From the NCBI GenBank assembly GCA_035550655.1, contig DASZOU010000016.1, forward strand, positions 1-64,000: DNA of 64,000 nucleotides. The letters run 5' to 3'. The translations under genes were made by a program, and so were the position numbers. The stretch comes from DASZTV01 sp035550655 (GTDB lineage: Bacteria; Actinomycetota; Actinomycetes; JAFAQI01). The notes below the pieces were generated by a model. It saw only the letters and a list, made by a program, of their open reading frames with translations. It was not told the DNA's origin and did no database searches. Positions 35,190-44,003 of the stretch are shown here, one piece after another (position 1 is the first letter of the stretch; every line of letters begins with the position of its first letter).

Positions 35190-36253
35190 CCCTGGCCGTC
35201 CCGCTCAGAGCGGGGCTGCGCCTGCCGGTAGGTACGCCGGAGACTTCCCGCCAGCACGTCGTTGGCCTTGACGACCACCGCGACGACGAACGGCAGGACC
35301 ACGATGGTCCATACGCTCGCCGCCTCCGCGAGCACGAGCACCACCGCAACCGCCACCGCGCCTTCGAAGAACAAGGCCCGAAGCCACCCGTTCGGCCGCG
35401 TGTGGCGCAACCGCAGCAACCGCCAGTACAGCGGCGCCGCCCGCCCATCCACGGCTGAGGGCACGTCGTACACCGCGTCGACGGGATCCGCATCCCGCTC
35501 GACGGGACTGTCCTCGACCGGCTGCTCCAGCGGAACCAGGCGGGTGACGGTCGCCGTCTCGACCGCCGGCTCGTCGAGCACCGCGATCCGGCCCGGGTCG
35601 GGCGGAGCCGGCTCCCGAACGACGAGGATGTGCGAGACCAGCGGCGGCAGGTCGACCTCGTCCGAGGGCGGCTCGTCCGGGTAGGGCTCGGTCGCGGGTT
35701 CGGGCTCGACGGCAGCGGGTTGCGGCGCCGGTTCGAGCACCGGCGCGGCGATGGGCTCCGGCCAGGCCATGATCGGCAGCTCGTCGTCGTCGATCTCAAC
35801 CGCCGCCGGGTCGGGGAGCACGACCGGACGCCACGGCCGCGGGTCATCGGTCGCGGGCCACGACTCCTCGACCGCTGCGGGCCAGGCCGGCTCGAGCGGG
35901 GCGGCCTCGTCCTCGAGCGGGGCGGCCTCGGCCTCGACGGGATCGACCTCGACGGGATCGACCTCGACGGGCGCGGCCTCTACTAGTTCCGGCTCGGTGA
36001 CCTCGACGACAGGAGCTTCGATCGATGCGACCACGTCCGCCGGTTCCCGCTCGTCGGCCGGACCATGCGGGCGACGGGGCTCGGGAACCGGGGATTCGCG
36101 TCGCTCCCGCCGCCGTCGCGCGGCCCACCGGAGCTCCTCGAGCGTGGGTGGACGCAGATCCGGCAGCACGACGCTGCGCCGGTCCCGCATCCGAAACGGC
36201 GGGTGGTCACGCGTCGCGCTGGGGGGGCGCTCGTCGACGTCAGGTTCGGTCAT
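35186..36253 (-). CDS. Acidic Pro/Glu/Val-rich protein with C-terminal membrane segments, unknown function
   Basis: 355 residues. The N-terminal region has basic patches (RWAARRRRERRE). Residues about 80-255 are acidic and repetitive, with VEVDPVEVDPVE and EAAPLEDEAAPLE, likely disordered. Two hydrophobic segments (LFFEGAVAVAVVLVLAEAAS and TIVVLPFVVAVVV, about 295-325) form a hairpin, and a short basic tail follows. No enzyme motif is seen. It is coupled to holA by a 4-bp overlap and convergent with rpsT. Confidence 0.75.
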   Translation of the reverse strand: MTEPDVDERPPSATRDHPPFRMRDRRSVVLPDLRPPTLEELRWAARRRRERRESPVPEPRRPHGPADEREPADVVASIEAPVVEVTEPELVEAAPVEVDPVEVDPVEAEAAPLEDEAAPLEPAWPAAVEESWPATDDPRPWRPVVLPDPAAVEIDDDELPIMAWPEPIAAPVLEPAPQPAAVEPEPATEPYPDEPPSDEVDLPPLVSHILVVREPAPPDPGRIAVLDEPAVETATVTRLVPLEQPVEDSPVERDADPVDAVYDVPSAVDGRAAPLYWRLLRLRHTRPNGWLRALFFEGAVAVAVVLVLAEAASVWTIVVLPFVVAVVVKANDVLAGSLRRTYRQAQPRSERDGQG

Positions 36254-37194
36254 GCGGCCGAGTTCGCCGCCTCGGCGACGATGAGCACGGCTCGCTCGAC
36301 GGCGTACGCCGCGTCGTCGGCGGCCCCCTTCAGGTCGGCGTCGGCATCAGCAACGGCACGGACGGCGCGCGCAAGCGCATCCGGACGCCACCGACGCAAC
36401 CAGTCCTGTGCGCGACGTACCTTCCATGCCGGCATGCCGAGCCGGCCCGCAACCGCCTCCGGCGAGCCGTGCCCCGCTGCGGCCACCTGCGCGATCAGCC
36501 TGAGATTGGCCGCCAGCGAGCTGCTGATCAGGATCGGGTCGAGCCCGGTCGCGAACGCCCACCGAAGGGTCTCGATCGCCGCGGCCGCGTTGCCTTCGAC
36601 GGCTCGGTCGGCGACGGTGAAGCCGCTCGACTCCGCGCGGCCGCGGTAGTAGGTCGCGACCTCGGCGATCCCGATCCCCTTGCCGACGTCCGCGACGAGC
36701 TGCGCACAAGCCGTCGCAAGCTCCCGCAGATCCGTGCCGATAGCCGCGACCAGATCGATCGCAGCCTCACGGTCGATCCGGCCGCCGGCCTGCTTCACCT
36801 CGTCCGCGACGAACTGCTCCCGGTCGCGAACCGACGTGATCTTCGGAACCGGGATGATGGTCGCGCCGACACCCTTGAGTGCTTCGAGCACCGCCTTGCC
36901 CTTCGCCCCACCGGCATGGACGCCGACCAGGGTGAGGTCGACCTCGTCGTCCTCCACCACCCCTACCAGCGGGTCGGTCATGTCCTTGGCAAGGTCCTGC
37001 AAGGCGCGGACGACGAGCAGCCGAGGCTCTGCGAACAGCGATGGCGATGCCAGTTCGGCGAGGAGCTCGGGCGTCAGCTCCGCCGCCGCGGTTTCGTGCA
37101 CCGTTGCCTCGGGTCCCACCGTGGCGCGAACCCGGCCTACCGCGCGGTCGGCCAGCAGGCCGTCCTCGCCGACCACCACGGTTGCGTGCGCCAC
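36250..37194 (-). CDS. holA: DNA polymerase III subunit delta
   Basis: 314 residues. Delta is the clamp-loader subunit that opens the beta sliding clamp. It has VVVGEDGLLADRAVGRVRA at the start, the LFAEPRLLVVRALQDL block used in clamp binding, and a C-terminal collar region with AFATGLDPILISSSLAANLRLI. The order comEA-comEC-holA and proximity to rpsT is conserved from mycobacteria to streptomycetes. It begins 2 bp after the comEC stop. Confidence 0.93.
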   Translation of the reverse strand: MAHATVVVGEDGLLADRAVGRVRATVGPEATVHETAAAELTPELLAELASPSLFAEPRLLVVRALQDLAKDMTDPLVGVVEDDEVDLTLVGVHAGGAKGKAVLEALKGVGATIIPVPKITSVRDREQFVADEVKQAGGRIDREAAIDLVAAIGTDLRELATACAQLVADVGKGIGIAEVATYYRGRAESSGFTVADRAVEGNAAAAIETLRWAFATGLDPILISSSLAANLRLIAQVAAAGHGSPEAVAGRLGMPAWKVRRAQDWLRRWRPDALARAVRAVADADADLKGAADDAAYAVERAVLIVAEAANSAA

Positions 37195-37196
37195 CC

Positions 37197-38537
37197 CTAC
37201 AGAATCTCACGCGACGCGACCGTCGCCGCGCTTCTCGCAGCCCAGGCCAACCCAACCATCGCCATGACGGCGACGGCGATCGTCGCGGGTCGGCTGGTGG
37301 TCGTGGCAGCACCGGGTAGGGCAGCGAACACGTGCGCCACCCGTGCGACGAAGCCGGTCGGGAGCCCACCCAGCCAGATAATCGGCCACGCGCAAGCCGG
37401 GGACACCGGAGCGACGACCGCACCCAGGACCCCCAGCACCGTCGCAGGGACGACGGCCGGCCCGGCCACCAGGTTCGCGGGGATTGCGTACGGCGTGAGC
37501 TGGCCGAAGCTGAGGAGCAGAACGGGAGTGCAGGCAAGCTGCGCCGCCGCTGCGACGGCGAGGGCGAGTGCGAGCGGACGCGGCAGTCGCCGTTCGAGCC
37601 GCTTCATCCACGCTGGCGCGAGCACCACGATGCCCGCCGTCGCGACGACTGACAGCACGAAGCCGATCGAACGGGCAAGGAACGGATCCAGCAGGACGAG
37701 GAGAAGCACCGCGGCCGCCAGCGCAGAGCGGGTTGCGGCACGTCGGCCCGACAACATCGCAACCAGGGTCACGCCACTCATGACTGCCGCGCGCTGAACA
37801 CTGGGCGACGGTCGGGCGAGCACGACGAACCCGATCACCGCCACGGCTGCGCCGGCCGCACGCATTCGCCGTCGCAATCCGGCCCCGCGCAAGACGGTGA
37901 GCACGACCGCGAGCACGATGCCGAGGTTCTCCCCGGACACGGCCTCGAGATGGCTGAGACCGGTCGCGCGCATGTCGTCGCGCAGCCGGAGGGGCACCGC
38001 GGCTGTGTCGCCGTCGACGAGGCCGGGCAGCAAACCTCGCTCGTCCGGCGGCATGCCGGCGCAGGTTCGTCGCAGCGCCTGTCTGGCTGCACCCGCTGCA
38101 CGCTGCCACCAAGGCGGACGTCCGAGCAGCCGCGGCGGCGCGAGGGTGTCGAGAACTGCCGCCACGTCGTCGCCCGAACGCGGCGGGTTCAACCGGGCGC
38201 GGACCTCGAGCCGCTGGCCGGGCAGCAGCTCCTGCCAGCCGGCGCCACGAGCGAGCAGAAGCACAGGGACGCTGACCGCCCGGCGGCCACCGACGCCGAT
38301 GCTGCGAATCGTTGCGTCGACGACGAACCGACCGGCACCGGTGTCACCCGATATCGGCGCCGGGTCCCGGACGAGCGTCACGACGACGTCGGCCGTCGCG
38401 TGATGCTGCGCGAGCGCCGGAACGATGCCGTGATGCAGCCGGTGGACGTGCCAGGCCACGCTCGGCGCCACCAGCGCCGCTCCCGCCGCTGCCGCCGCCA
38501 GCGCGGTGCGGCGGCCGCCGTACGGTCGCAACACCAA
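37197..38537 (-). CDS. comEC: ComEC/Rec2-type competence membrane protein without metallo-beta-lactamase domain
   Basis: 446 residues by TTG 38537. It has a DUF4131-like N-terminal part, the competence domain with LRDDMRATGLSHLEAVSGENLGIVLAVV, and many hydrophobic helices. ComEC forms the DNA uptake channel. The C-terminal metallo-beta-lactamase domain of the long form is absent; mycobacterial relatives are also short. The frame stays open upstream through to about 38647, encoding plausible membrane sequence (GAWAGAALGISLSAGNSLWIG) without a standard start, so the real start may be upstream. It follows comEA. Confidence 0.8.
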   Translation of the reverse strand: MVLRPYGGRRTALAAAAAGAALVAPSVAWHVHRLHHGIVPALAQHHATADVVVTLVRDPAPISGDTGAGRFVVDATIRSIGVGGRRAVSVPVLLLARGAGWQELLPGQRLEVRARLNPPRSGDDVAAVLDTLAPPRLLGRPPWWQRAAGAARQALRRTCAGMPPDERGLLPGLVDGDTAAVPLRLRDDMRATGLSHLEAVSGENLGIVLAVVLTVLRGAGLRRRMRAAGAAVAVIGFVVLARPSPSVQRAAVMSGVTLVAMLSGRRAATRSALAAAVLLLVLLDPFLARSIGFVLSVVATAGIVVLAPAWMKRLERRLPRPLALALAVAAAAQLACTPVLLLSFGQLTPYAIPANLVAGPAVVPATVLGVLGAVVAPVSPACAWPIIWLGGLPTGFVARVAHVFAALPGAATTTSRPATIAVAVMAMVGLAWAARSAATVASREIL

Positions 38538-38644
38538 CGCGATCAGCGAGGCTCCGGCACCGATCCACAGCGAGTTGCCCGCGGACAGCGAGATCCCGAG
38601 CGCCGCGCCCGCCCACGCGCCGGCCGCGGCCGGTCCGAGCCGAT

Positions 38645-39445
38645 TCAGGGCGTGACTAGCGGGGACAGCTGGGCATAGCGAGCGGGCCCGATGCCGGAGA
38701 TCTGCTGGAGCTGCGAGACCGACGTGAAGCCGCCATGCGCGGTACGCCAGTCGATGATCTTCTGCGCCGTGACGGGGCCGACGCCGGGCAGGGTCTCGAG
38801 CTGGTCCAGCGTCGCGGTGCTCAGGCTCACCGGTGCCGGCGACCCGCCGGCGGCGGCCGGATCGGGCGAAGCGTTACCAACGGTGAGCAGCTCGCCGTCG
38901 GTGACGCGCGCCGCGAGGTCGATGTGGGCGAGCTCTCGGTGGCGCAGCGGGCCTCCGGCGGCGCGAATCGCATCGGCGACTCGCGCTCCAATCGGCAGCG
39001 TGACCAGACCGGGATGCCGGACCCGGCCTCCGACGTCGACCACGATCGAGCTGCCGTCGGTGCTCGGATCGGTCGATGCGCTCGCGGCCGGCCCGGCATC
39101 GTAAGGCGACGCGGAGTAGTCGCTGTAGCCCGCGGCGTGGTGACCGTGCACCTTGGCGACGATGAGCACAACCGCCAGCACGACGAGCGCCAGTCCGGTT
39201 GCGAACGCGCGACTCGAGGCGCTCTCGACGCGGCAGGCGAGAGACTCAGGCAAGCGGGCAGCGAGCGCGAGGCGCATCTCGTCCAACCGGGAAAGCGCGG
39301 GCGCGGGCATCGCTGCCGCGTCGCCGGGCGCGACGACCGGCGGACGAGCTACCGACGGCTGGTCGGGCACCCAGCCCGGCGCGCGCGGAGGCAACCCGAT
39401 GGCGGCAAGGCGGCCGCCCGGAGATGACGCTGACACATCGGACAC
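38645..39445 (-). CDS. comEA: ComEA-type DNA-binding protein
   Basis: 266 residues. It has a membrane segment (about 81-101, ATGLALVVLAVVLIVAKV), a SLBB domain (IVVDVGGRVRHPGLVTLPIGARVADAIRAAGGPL) and two helix-hairpin-helix motifs (TATLDQLETLPGVGPVTAQKIIDWR; LQQISGIGPARYAQL). ComEA receives double-stranded DNA at the cell surface during natural transformation. GTG 39445 is the start. The long proline-rich N-terminal part (1-75) is cytoplasmic by topology. Confidence 0.93.
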   Translation of the reverse strand: MSDVSASSPGGRLAAIGLPPRAPGWVPDQPSVARPPVVAPGDAAAMPAPALSRLDEMRLALAARLPESLACRVESASSRAFATGLALVVLAVVLIVAKVHGHHAAGYSDYSASPYDAGPAASASTDPSTDGSSIVVDVGGRVRHPGLVTLPIGARVADAIRAAGGPLRHRELAHIDLAARVTDGELLTVGNASPDPAAAGGSPAPVSLSTATLDQLETLPGVGPVTAQKIIDWRTAHGGFTSVSQLQQISGIGPARYAQLSPLVTP

Positions 39446-39604
39446 GCGATGACGCTAGGCATACCGCCGGCTTCAGCGAGGGCGGTTCCGCGACGGCTGT
39501 GGACCGCACCCGCCGCGGGTCGGATGTGCACGTTCCGGGCGAGGAGTCAGGGCAGCACGAACGCGTCGTCGCGGGGATGCGGCGTTTTGCCCGAACCCGG
39601 CTCT

Positions 39605-42082
39605 CTACTCAGGGACGACGTTGACCAGCTTCGGGGCGCGAACGATGACGGTCCGCACACCGCGTCCTTCGAGTGCCCTTGCGACACCGTCGGTGGCGAG
39701 TGCCAGTTCGCGTAGCGCATCCTCGGTGATGTCAACCGGCACCGTGAGCCGGTCGCGCACCTTCCCCGCGACCTGCACCACACAGACGACGGACTCCTCG
39801 ACGAGCAGCTGCTCGTCGTACGGCGGCCAGCCCGCAAACACCACCGAAGCCTCACGACCGAGCAGCGACCACGCATCTTCAGCAGTGAACGGCGCGAAGA
39901 CCGACAACATGCGCGCCAGCGCCTCGGCGCCCTCGCGAGCCGCCGACGCGCCGGTCGCAGTGCCGAGCGCACCGGCATCAACCGCCTTGCGCAACAGCGA
40001 TGTCAGCTCCATCAGGCGCGCCACGGTCACGTTGAAGCGCTTCGACTCCGTGTGTGCTGTGGCCTCGGCGACGAGCCGGTGGACGGCCGACCGCAGCTCA
40101 GGGTCGCCCGCAGTCGGGTCGGCACCCAAGGCGGCGTCACCGACGTCCTGGCACAACCGCCAGACGCGGGCGAGCCACTTCACGGCGCCGGTCGGCGACA
40201 CGTCCGCCCAGTCGATGTCGTCCTCGGGCGGCCCGGCGAACAACATGGTGACCCGCACGGCATCGGGGCCGTACTTCGCGAGCTCCTCCTGCAGGTTGAC
40301 CAGGTTGCCCTTCGACTTCGACATCGCCGAGCCGTTCATGATCACCTGACCCTGGTTGGTCAACCGGGTGAACGGCTCCGTGAACGTCAAGAGCCCCATG
40401 TCGTAGAGGGCCTTGGTGAAGAACCGCGAGTAGAGCAGGTGCAGGATCGCGTGCTCGACGCCGCCGATGTACTCGTCGACCGGCAGCCACCGTTTTGTGA
40501 CCTCCGGATCGAAAGCCGCCTCGTCGTTGCGTGACGAGGGGTAGCGGAGGTAGTACCAGGAGGAGTCGACGAAGGTGTCCATCGTGTCCGTGTCACGGGC
40601 GGCCTCGGCGCCGCAACCCGGGCAGCTCGTCTGCACCCATTCCGTGGCCGACGACAGTGGCGACTTGCCGCCTTCGGGTCGCAGCTCATACCCCGAAGTC
40701 GGCAGCTCGACCGGCAGCTGGTCGTCGGGCACGGGCACCTCGCCGCACGACGGGCAGTGCACGATCGGGATCGGGCAGCCCCAGTAGCGCTGGCGGGACA
40801 GCAACCAGTCACGCAGCCGGTACGTGATCGCTGCTTCGCCATTGCCGGCGGCAGCGAGATCGGCCGCGATTGCCGGGATCGCGTCCGTCTTCGTCATGCC
40901 GTCGTACTTGCCGCTGTTGACGATCCGGCCTTCGCCGGGCGTGGCGATCCCGGTCTCGGCCGGGTCGGGGCCGCCGGTCTCGACCACGACGCGGACCGGC
41001 AGCCCGAAGGCGCGCGCGAAGTCGAGGTCGCGCTGGTCGTGCGCGGGCACCGCCATGATCGCGCCCGTGCCGTAGTCGGCCAGGACGTAGTCCGCCGCGA
41101 AGACAGGGATCTCCTCGCCGTTGACCGGGTTGATCGCGGTACGGCCCAGCGGAACGCCGGTCTTCTGTCGCCCCTCGGCCAGCCGGTCGATGTCGCTGGT
41201 ACGTCGGACCTGGTCCAGGTAGGTGTCGAACGCCACGCGGTGCTCAGGCGCGCACAGCTCGTCGGCCAGTGCCGAGTCCGCGGCGACGACGAAGAAGGTC
41301 GCACCGAACAACGTGTCCGGGCGGGTCGTGAACACGCGCACCGGATCGTCGCGGCCGACGACCCGGAAGTCGACGTAGGCGCCCGTCGAGCGGCCGATCC
41401 AGTTGCGCTGCATGGTCAGCACAGGGGTCGGCCAGACCCCTTCGAGCGCCTCCATGTCGGCGAGCAGGCGATCGGCGTAGTCGGTGATCTTGAAGAACCA
41501 CTGCGTCAGGTTCTTCTTCGTGACCTCAGTGCCGCATCGCTCGCATCGGCCCTGGATGACCTGCTCGTTGGCCAGGACGGTCTGGTCCTTCGGACACCAG
41601 TTGACCGGCGCGGCCTTGCGATACGCCAGACCGCGTTCGTACAGCCGCAGGAACAGCCACTGCGTCCACCGGTAGTAGCCCGGGTCGGAGGTGTGCAGGC
41701 GGGTGCGCCAGTCGAAGGACATCCCCATCCGCTTGAACGACTCGGCCTGCACCTCGATGTTGGCGTAGGTCCACTCACGCGGATCCAGGTTGCGCGCCAG
41801 CGCGGCGTTCTCGGCAGGCAACCCGAAGGAGTCCCATCCGATCGGGTGCAACACGTCGCTGCCGCGAGCGCGAGCGAAGCGAGCGACCGCGTCCCCGATG
41901 CTGAACGCCTCCGCGTGACCCATGTGCAGGTCGCCGCTCGGGTAGGGGAACATGTCGACGACGTAGGCGCGCGGACGCCCGTCGTCAGCCGGCTCGAAGA
42001 CTCGCAGCTCGTCCCAGACGGGCAGCCACTTGTCGACCACGCCCAGCGGGTCGTAACCGGTCTCGGCAGCCTCCTCGCTCAC
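39605..42082 (-). CDS. leuS: Leucine--tRNA ligase
   Basis: 825 residues. Class I synthetase charging tRNA-Leu. The HIGH-like motif is PYPSGDLHMGHA near residue 47, the editing CP1 domain has TTRPDTLFGATF, and the KMSKS motif appears as GSAMSKSKGN. The domain order is that of standard bacterial LeuRS. Start GTG 42082. The 159-bp gap to comEA (39446-39604) shows no gene or clear structure. It is divergent from the L,D-transpeptidase gene. Confidence 0.96.
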   Translation of the reverse strand: MSEEAAETGYDPLGVVDKWLPVWDELRVFEPADDGRPRAYVVDMFPYPSGDLHMGHAEAFSIGDAVARFARARGSDVLHPIGWDSFGLPAENAALARNLDPREWTYANIEVQAESFKRMGMSFDWRTRLHTSDPGYYRWTQWLFLRLYERGLAYRKAAPVNWCPKDQTVLANEQVIQGRCERCGTEVTKKNLTQWFFKITDYADRLLADMEALEGVWPTPVLTMQRNWIGRSTGAYVDFRVVGRDDPVRVFTTRPDTLFGATFFVVAADSALADELCAPEHRVAFDTYLDQVRRTSDIDRLAEGRQKTGVPLGRTAINPVNGEEIPVFAADYVLADYGTGAIMAVPAHDQRDLDFARAFGLPVRVVVETGGPDPAETGIATPGEGRIVNSGKYDGMTKTDAIPAIAADLAAAGNGEAAITYRLRDWLLSRQRYWGCPIPIVHCPSCGEVPVPDDQLPVELPTSGYELRPEGGKSPLSSATEWVQTSCPGCGAEAARDTDTMDTFVDSSWYYLRYPSSRNDEAAFDPEVTKRWLPVDEYIGGVEHAILHLLYSRFFTKALYDMGLLTFTEPFTRLTNQGQVIMNGSAMSKSKGNLVNLQEELAKYGPDAVRVTMLFAGPPEDDIDWADVSPTGAVKWLARVWRLCQDVGDAALGADPTAGDPELRSAVHRLVAEATAHTESKRFNVTVARLMELTSLLRKAVDAGALGTATGASAAREGAEALARMLSVFAPFTAEDAWSLLGREASVVFAGWPPYDEQLLVEESVVCVVQVAGKVRDRLTVPVDITEDALRELALATDGVARALEGRGVRTVIVRAPKLVNVVPE

Positions 42083-42192
42083 CGCACGATCCTAAGGCAG
42101 CCATGCGTTCGACCTGACCGGTTAACGCCACGCCCTCGCATACAGTTGACGAGGGTCGGGATACGACGAGGCGCGAAGGGCTGGGGAGAATC

Positions 42193-43434
42193 TTGCAGGC
42201 GGTTCGGTCCCTTCGCCTGACCGGTGTGGCTCTCTCCGTCTTGGTCGTGATTGCGGGTTGCAGCGGCGGCGGGTCCGCCAGTAGCCAGACCAGTGGTACG
42301 CCGACCGCAAACCCTGACTCCAAGCCGCTGAAGGTGCTGTCCGTCACCCCGGAGACGCTGTCCGGTACGACGCCGATCGTGGTGACGTTCCGCCACCCGC
42401 TGGCAAGCAACTCGACGCTTCCGACCTTGTCCCCCGCGATTCAGGGAAGCTGGGCCCGCGACGCCGCGACCGCCACCTTCACGCCGGCGGTGTCCTATCC
42501 GCCGAGCACGCGCTTCACGCTGTCCCTGGCGCAGCCGGACGGTGCTGCGGAGACGATCGCAACGCCCGCGTCAGCCGCCGGCTCGCTGCGGTTCGCGGCG
42601 CAGATCCTTGCCCGGCTGCACTACCTGCCGCTCGACACCCGAGCCGTGAAGCCGACCGACGCGAGCGCCGAGGCGGCGGCCGTCTACACCCCGCCGGTCG
42701 GCAAGTTCACCTGGCGCTATGCGAACACGCCGTCGGCCATCGAGAAGGCGTGGCTTCCCAACAAGGAGAACGTCGTGCTCAGGGGTGCGGTGATCGCCTT
42801 CCAGCACCAAGCGCATCTGACGCAAGACGGCGCGATCGGGCCCGCCACCTGGAAGGCCCTGGAGCGTGCCGACCTCGACGGCACGATGAACCCCGACAAG
42901 TACAGCTACATCTCCGCCGACCTGTACCCGCGGCCGCAGGAGCTCACCGTCTGGGTCGACGGACAGACCGCCCTCACCACTCCCGTCAACGGCGGGGTAC
43001 CGGCCGCGCCGACGCCACTCGGCACGTTTCCGATCTACCTGCGGTACGCCGCGACGACGATGCAAGGTACGAACCCTGACGGCTCCAAGTACAAGGACAA
43101 GGGCGTGCCGTGGGTCAACTACTTCTCAGGCGGCTCCGCCGTGCACGGGTTCACCCGAGCGTCGTACGGCTATCCGCAGTCAGTCGGATGTCTGGAGCTG
43201 CCGCCGGACACGGCGAAGAAGGTCTACGACCTGGTCGACTACGGCACGTTGGTCACCGTCACGGGGCCGTTCATCGCGCCGCCGAAGGTCGGTAAGCCCT
43301 CACCGCCGGCGACGCCCGCCCCGAAGCCGCCGAAGCACCCGAAGCCGTCGCCGTCACCCACGGCAACGACTTCACCAAGCCCCTCACCGTCGCCCAGCGC
43401 GACTCCGGGCAAGTCGCACAAGCCGCACCACTAG
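42193..43434 (+). CDS. L,D-transpeptidase lipoprotein with unusual active-site flank
   Basis: 413 residues. A lipobox (VIAGC, Cys23) indicates a lipid-anchored exported protein. An Ig-like region (about 45-115) is followed by a peptidoglycan-binding-like segment (VLRGAVIAFQHQAHLTQDGAIGPATWKAL, 195-223) and a YkuD domain with His318 (VHGF) and Cys333 (SVGCLELPP). L,D-transpeptidases crosslink peptidoglycan 3-3. The usual Arg after Cys-Ile/Val is Glu here (C-L-E). The C-terminal 50 residues are Pro/Ser/Thr/Lys-rich. The start is TTG. Confidence 0.85.
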   Translation: MQAVRSLRLTGVALSVLVVIAGCSGGGSASSQTSGTPTANPDSKPLKVLSVTPETLSGTTPIVVTFRHPLASNSTLPTLSPAIQGSWARDAATATFTPAVSYPPSTRFTLSLAQPDGAAETIATPASAAGSLRFAAQILARLHYLPLDTRAVKPTDASAEAAAVYTPPVGKFTWRYANTPSAIEKAWLPNKENVVLRGAVIAFQHQAHLTQDGAIGPATWKALERADLDGTMNPDKYSYISADLYPRPQELTVWVDGQTALTTPVNGGVPAAPTPLGTFPIYLRYAATTMQGTNPDGSKYKDKGVPWVNYFSGGSAVHGFTRASYGYPQSVGCLELPPDTAKKVYDLVDYGTLVTVTGPFIAPPKVGKPSPPATPAPKPPKHPKPSPSPTATTSPSPSPSPSATPGKSHKPHH

Positions 43435-44003
43435 CGGCTCGGCAACAACTCGCCCACGGGCACGACCACGTCGGTGCGGTTGCCTTCCGGAGCGAGCGGG
43501 CACGCCCACGCCTCGTCGTAGGCACATGACGGGTTGTAGGCGAAGTTGAGGTCGACGACGAGCGTGTCGCCGTCGCCCCCGAGGTCAGCACCCTTGACGG
43601 TGTCGAGGACGTATCGCCCACCGCCGTACGATTCCGGGTTCGCGTCGCGCAGCGGCAGCCACACTCCGCCGCCGTAGGAGTCCAGCCACCAGACGTCGAG
43701 CGTGCCAACCGGACCCAATGTCACACACCCGATTCGCCGGAACGGGACGACGCCGTCCGTCGCGGTGGCCAGCTCGATCCGCAACGGCTCGGCCGGCTCG
43801 AGCGCCGCTCTGAACCGCCACGCTTCGTCGTACGGCGCGACCCGAAGCGATGCGGTGTGGCTCGGCGACTCCGGATGGGTGCTGAACAGCCGCTGGCGCG
43901 TTTCACACCACAGGCGATGCGCCTCTCGCGGGTCGGGCTCGTCGCGAACCGCGGCATGCAGCGCGGCAACCGACCGCCGCCAGTCGAGCAGCGCGAGGCT
44001 CAA
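43431..44003 (-). CDS. DUF1684 domain-containing protein
   Basis: 190 residues. The C-terminal block GGGRYVLDTVKG, VDLNFAYNPSCAYDEAWACPLAPEGNR is the family hallmark. DUF1684 proteins have no established function. It overlaps the zinc dehydrogenase gene by 4 bp (ATGA) and ends within 4 bp of the convergent transpeptidase gene, so it is the last gene of the long minus-strand accessory run. Confidence 0.85.
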   Translation of the reverse strand: MSLALLDWRRSVAALHAAVRDEPDPREAHRLWCETRQRLFSTHPESPSHTASLRVAPYDEAWRFRAALEPAEPLRIELATATDGVVPFRRIGCVTLGPVGTLDVWWLDSYGGGVWLPLRDANPESYGGGRYVLDTVKGADLGGDGDTLVVDLNFAYNPSCAYDEAWACPLAPEGNRTDVVVPVGELLPSR

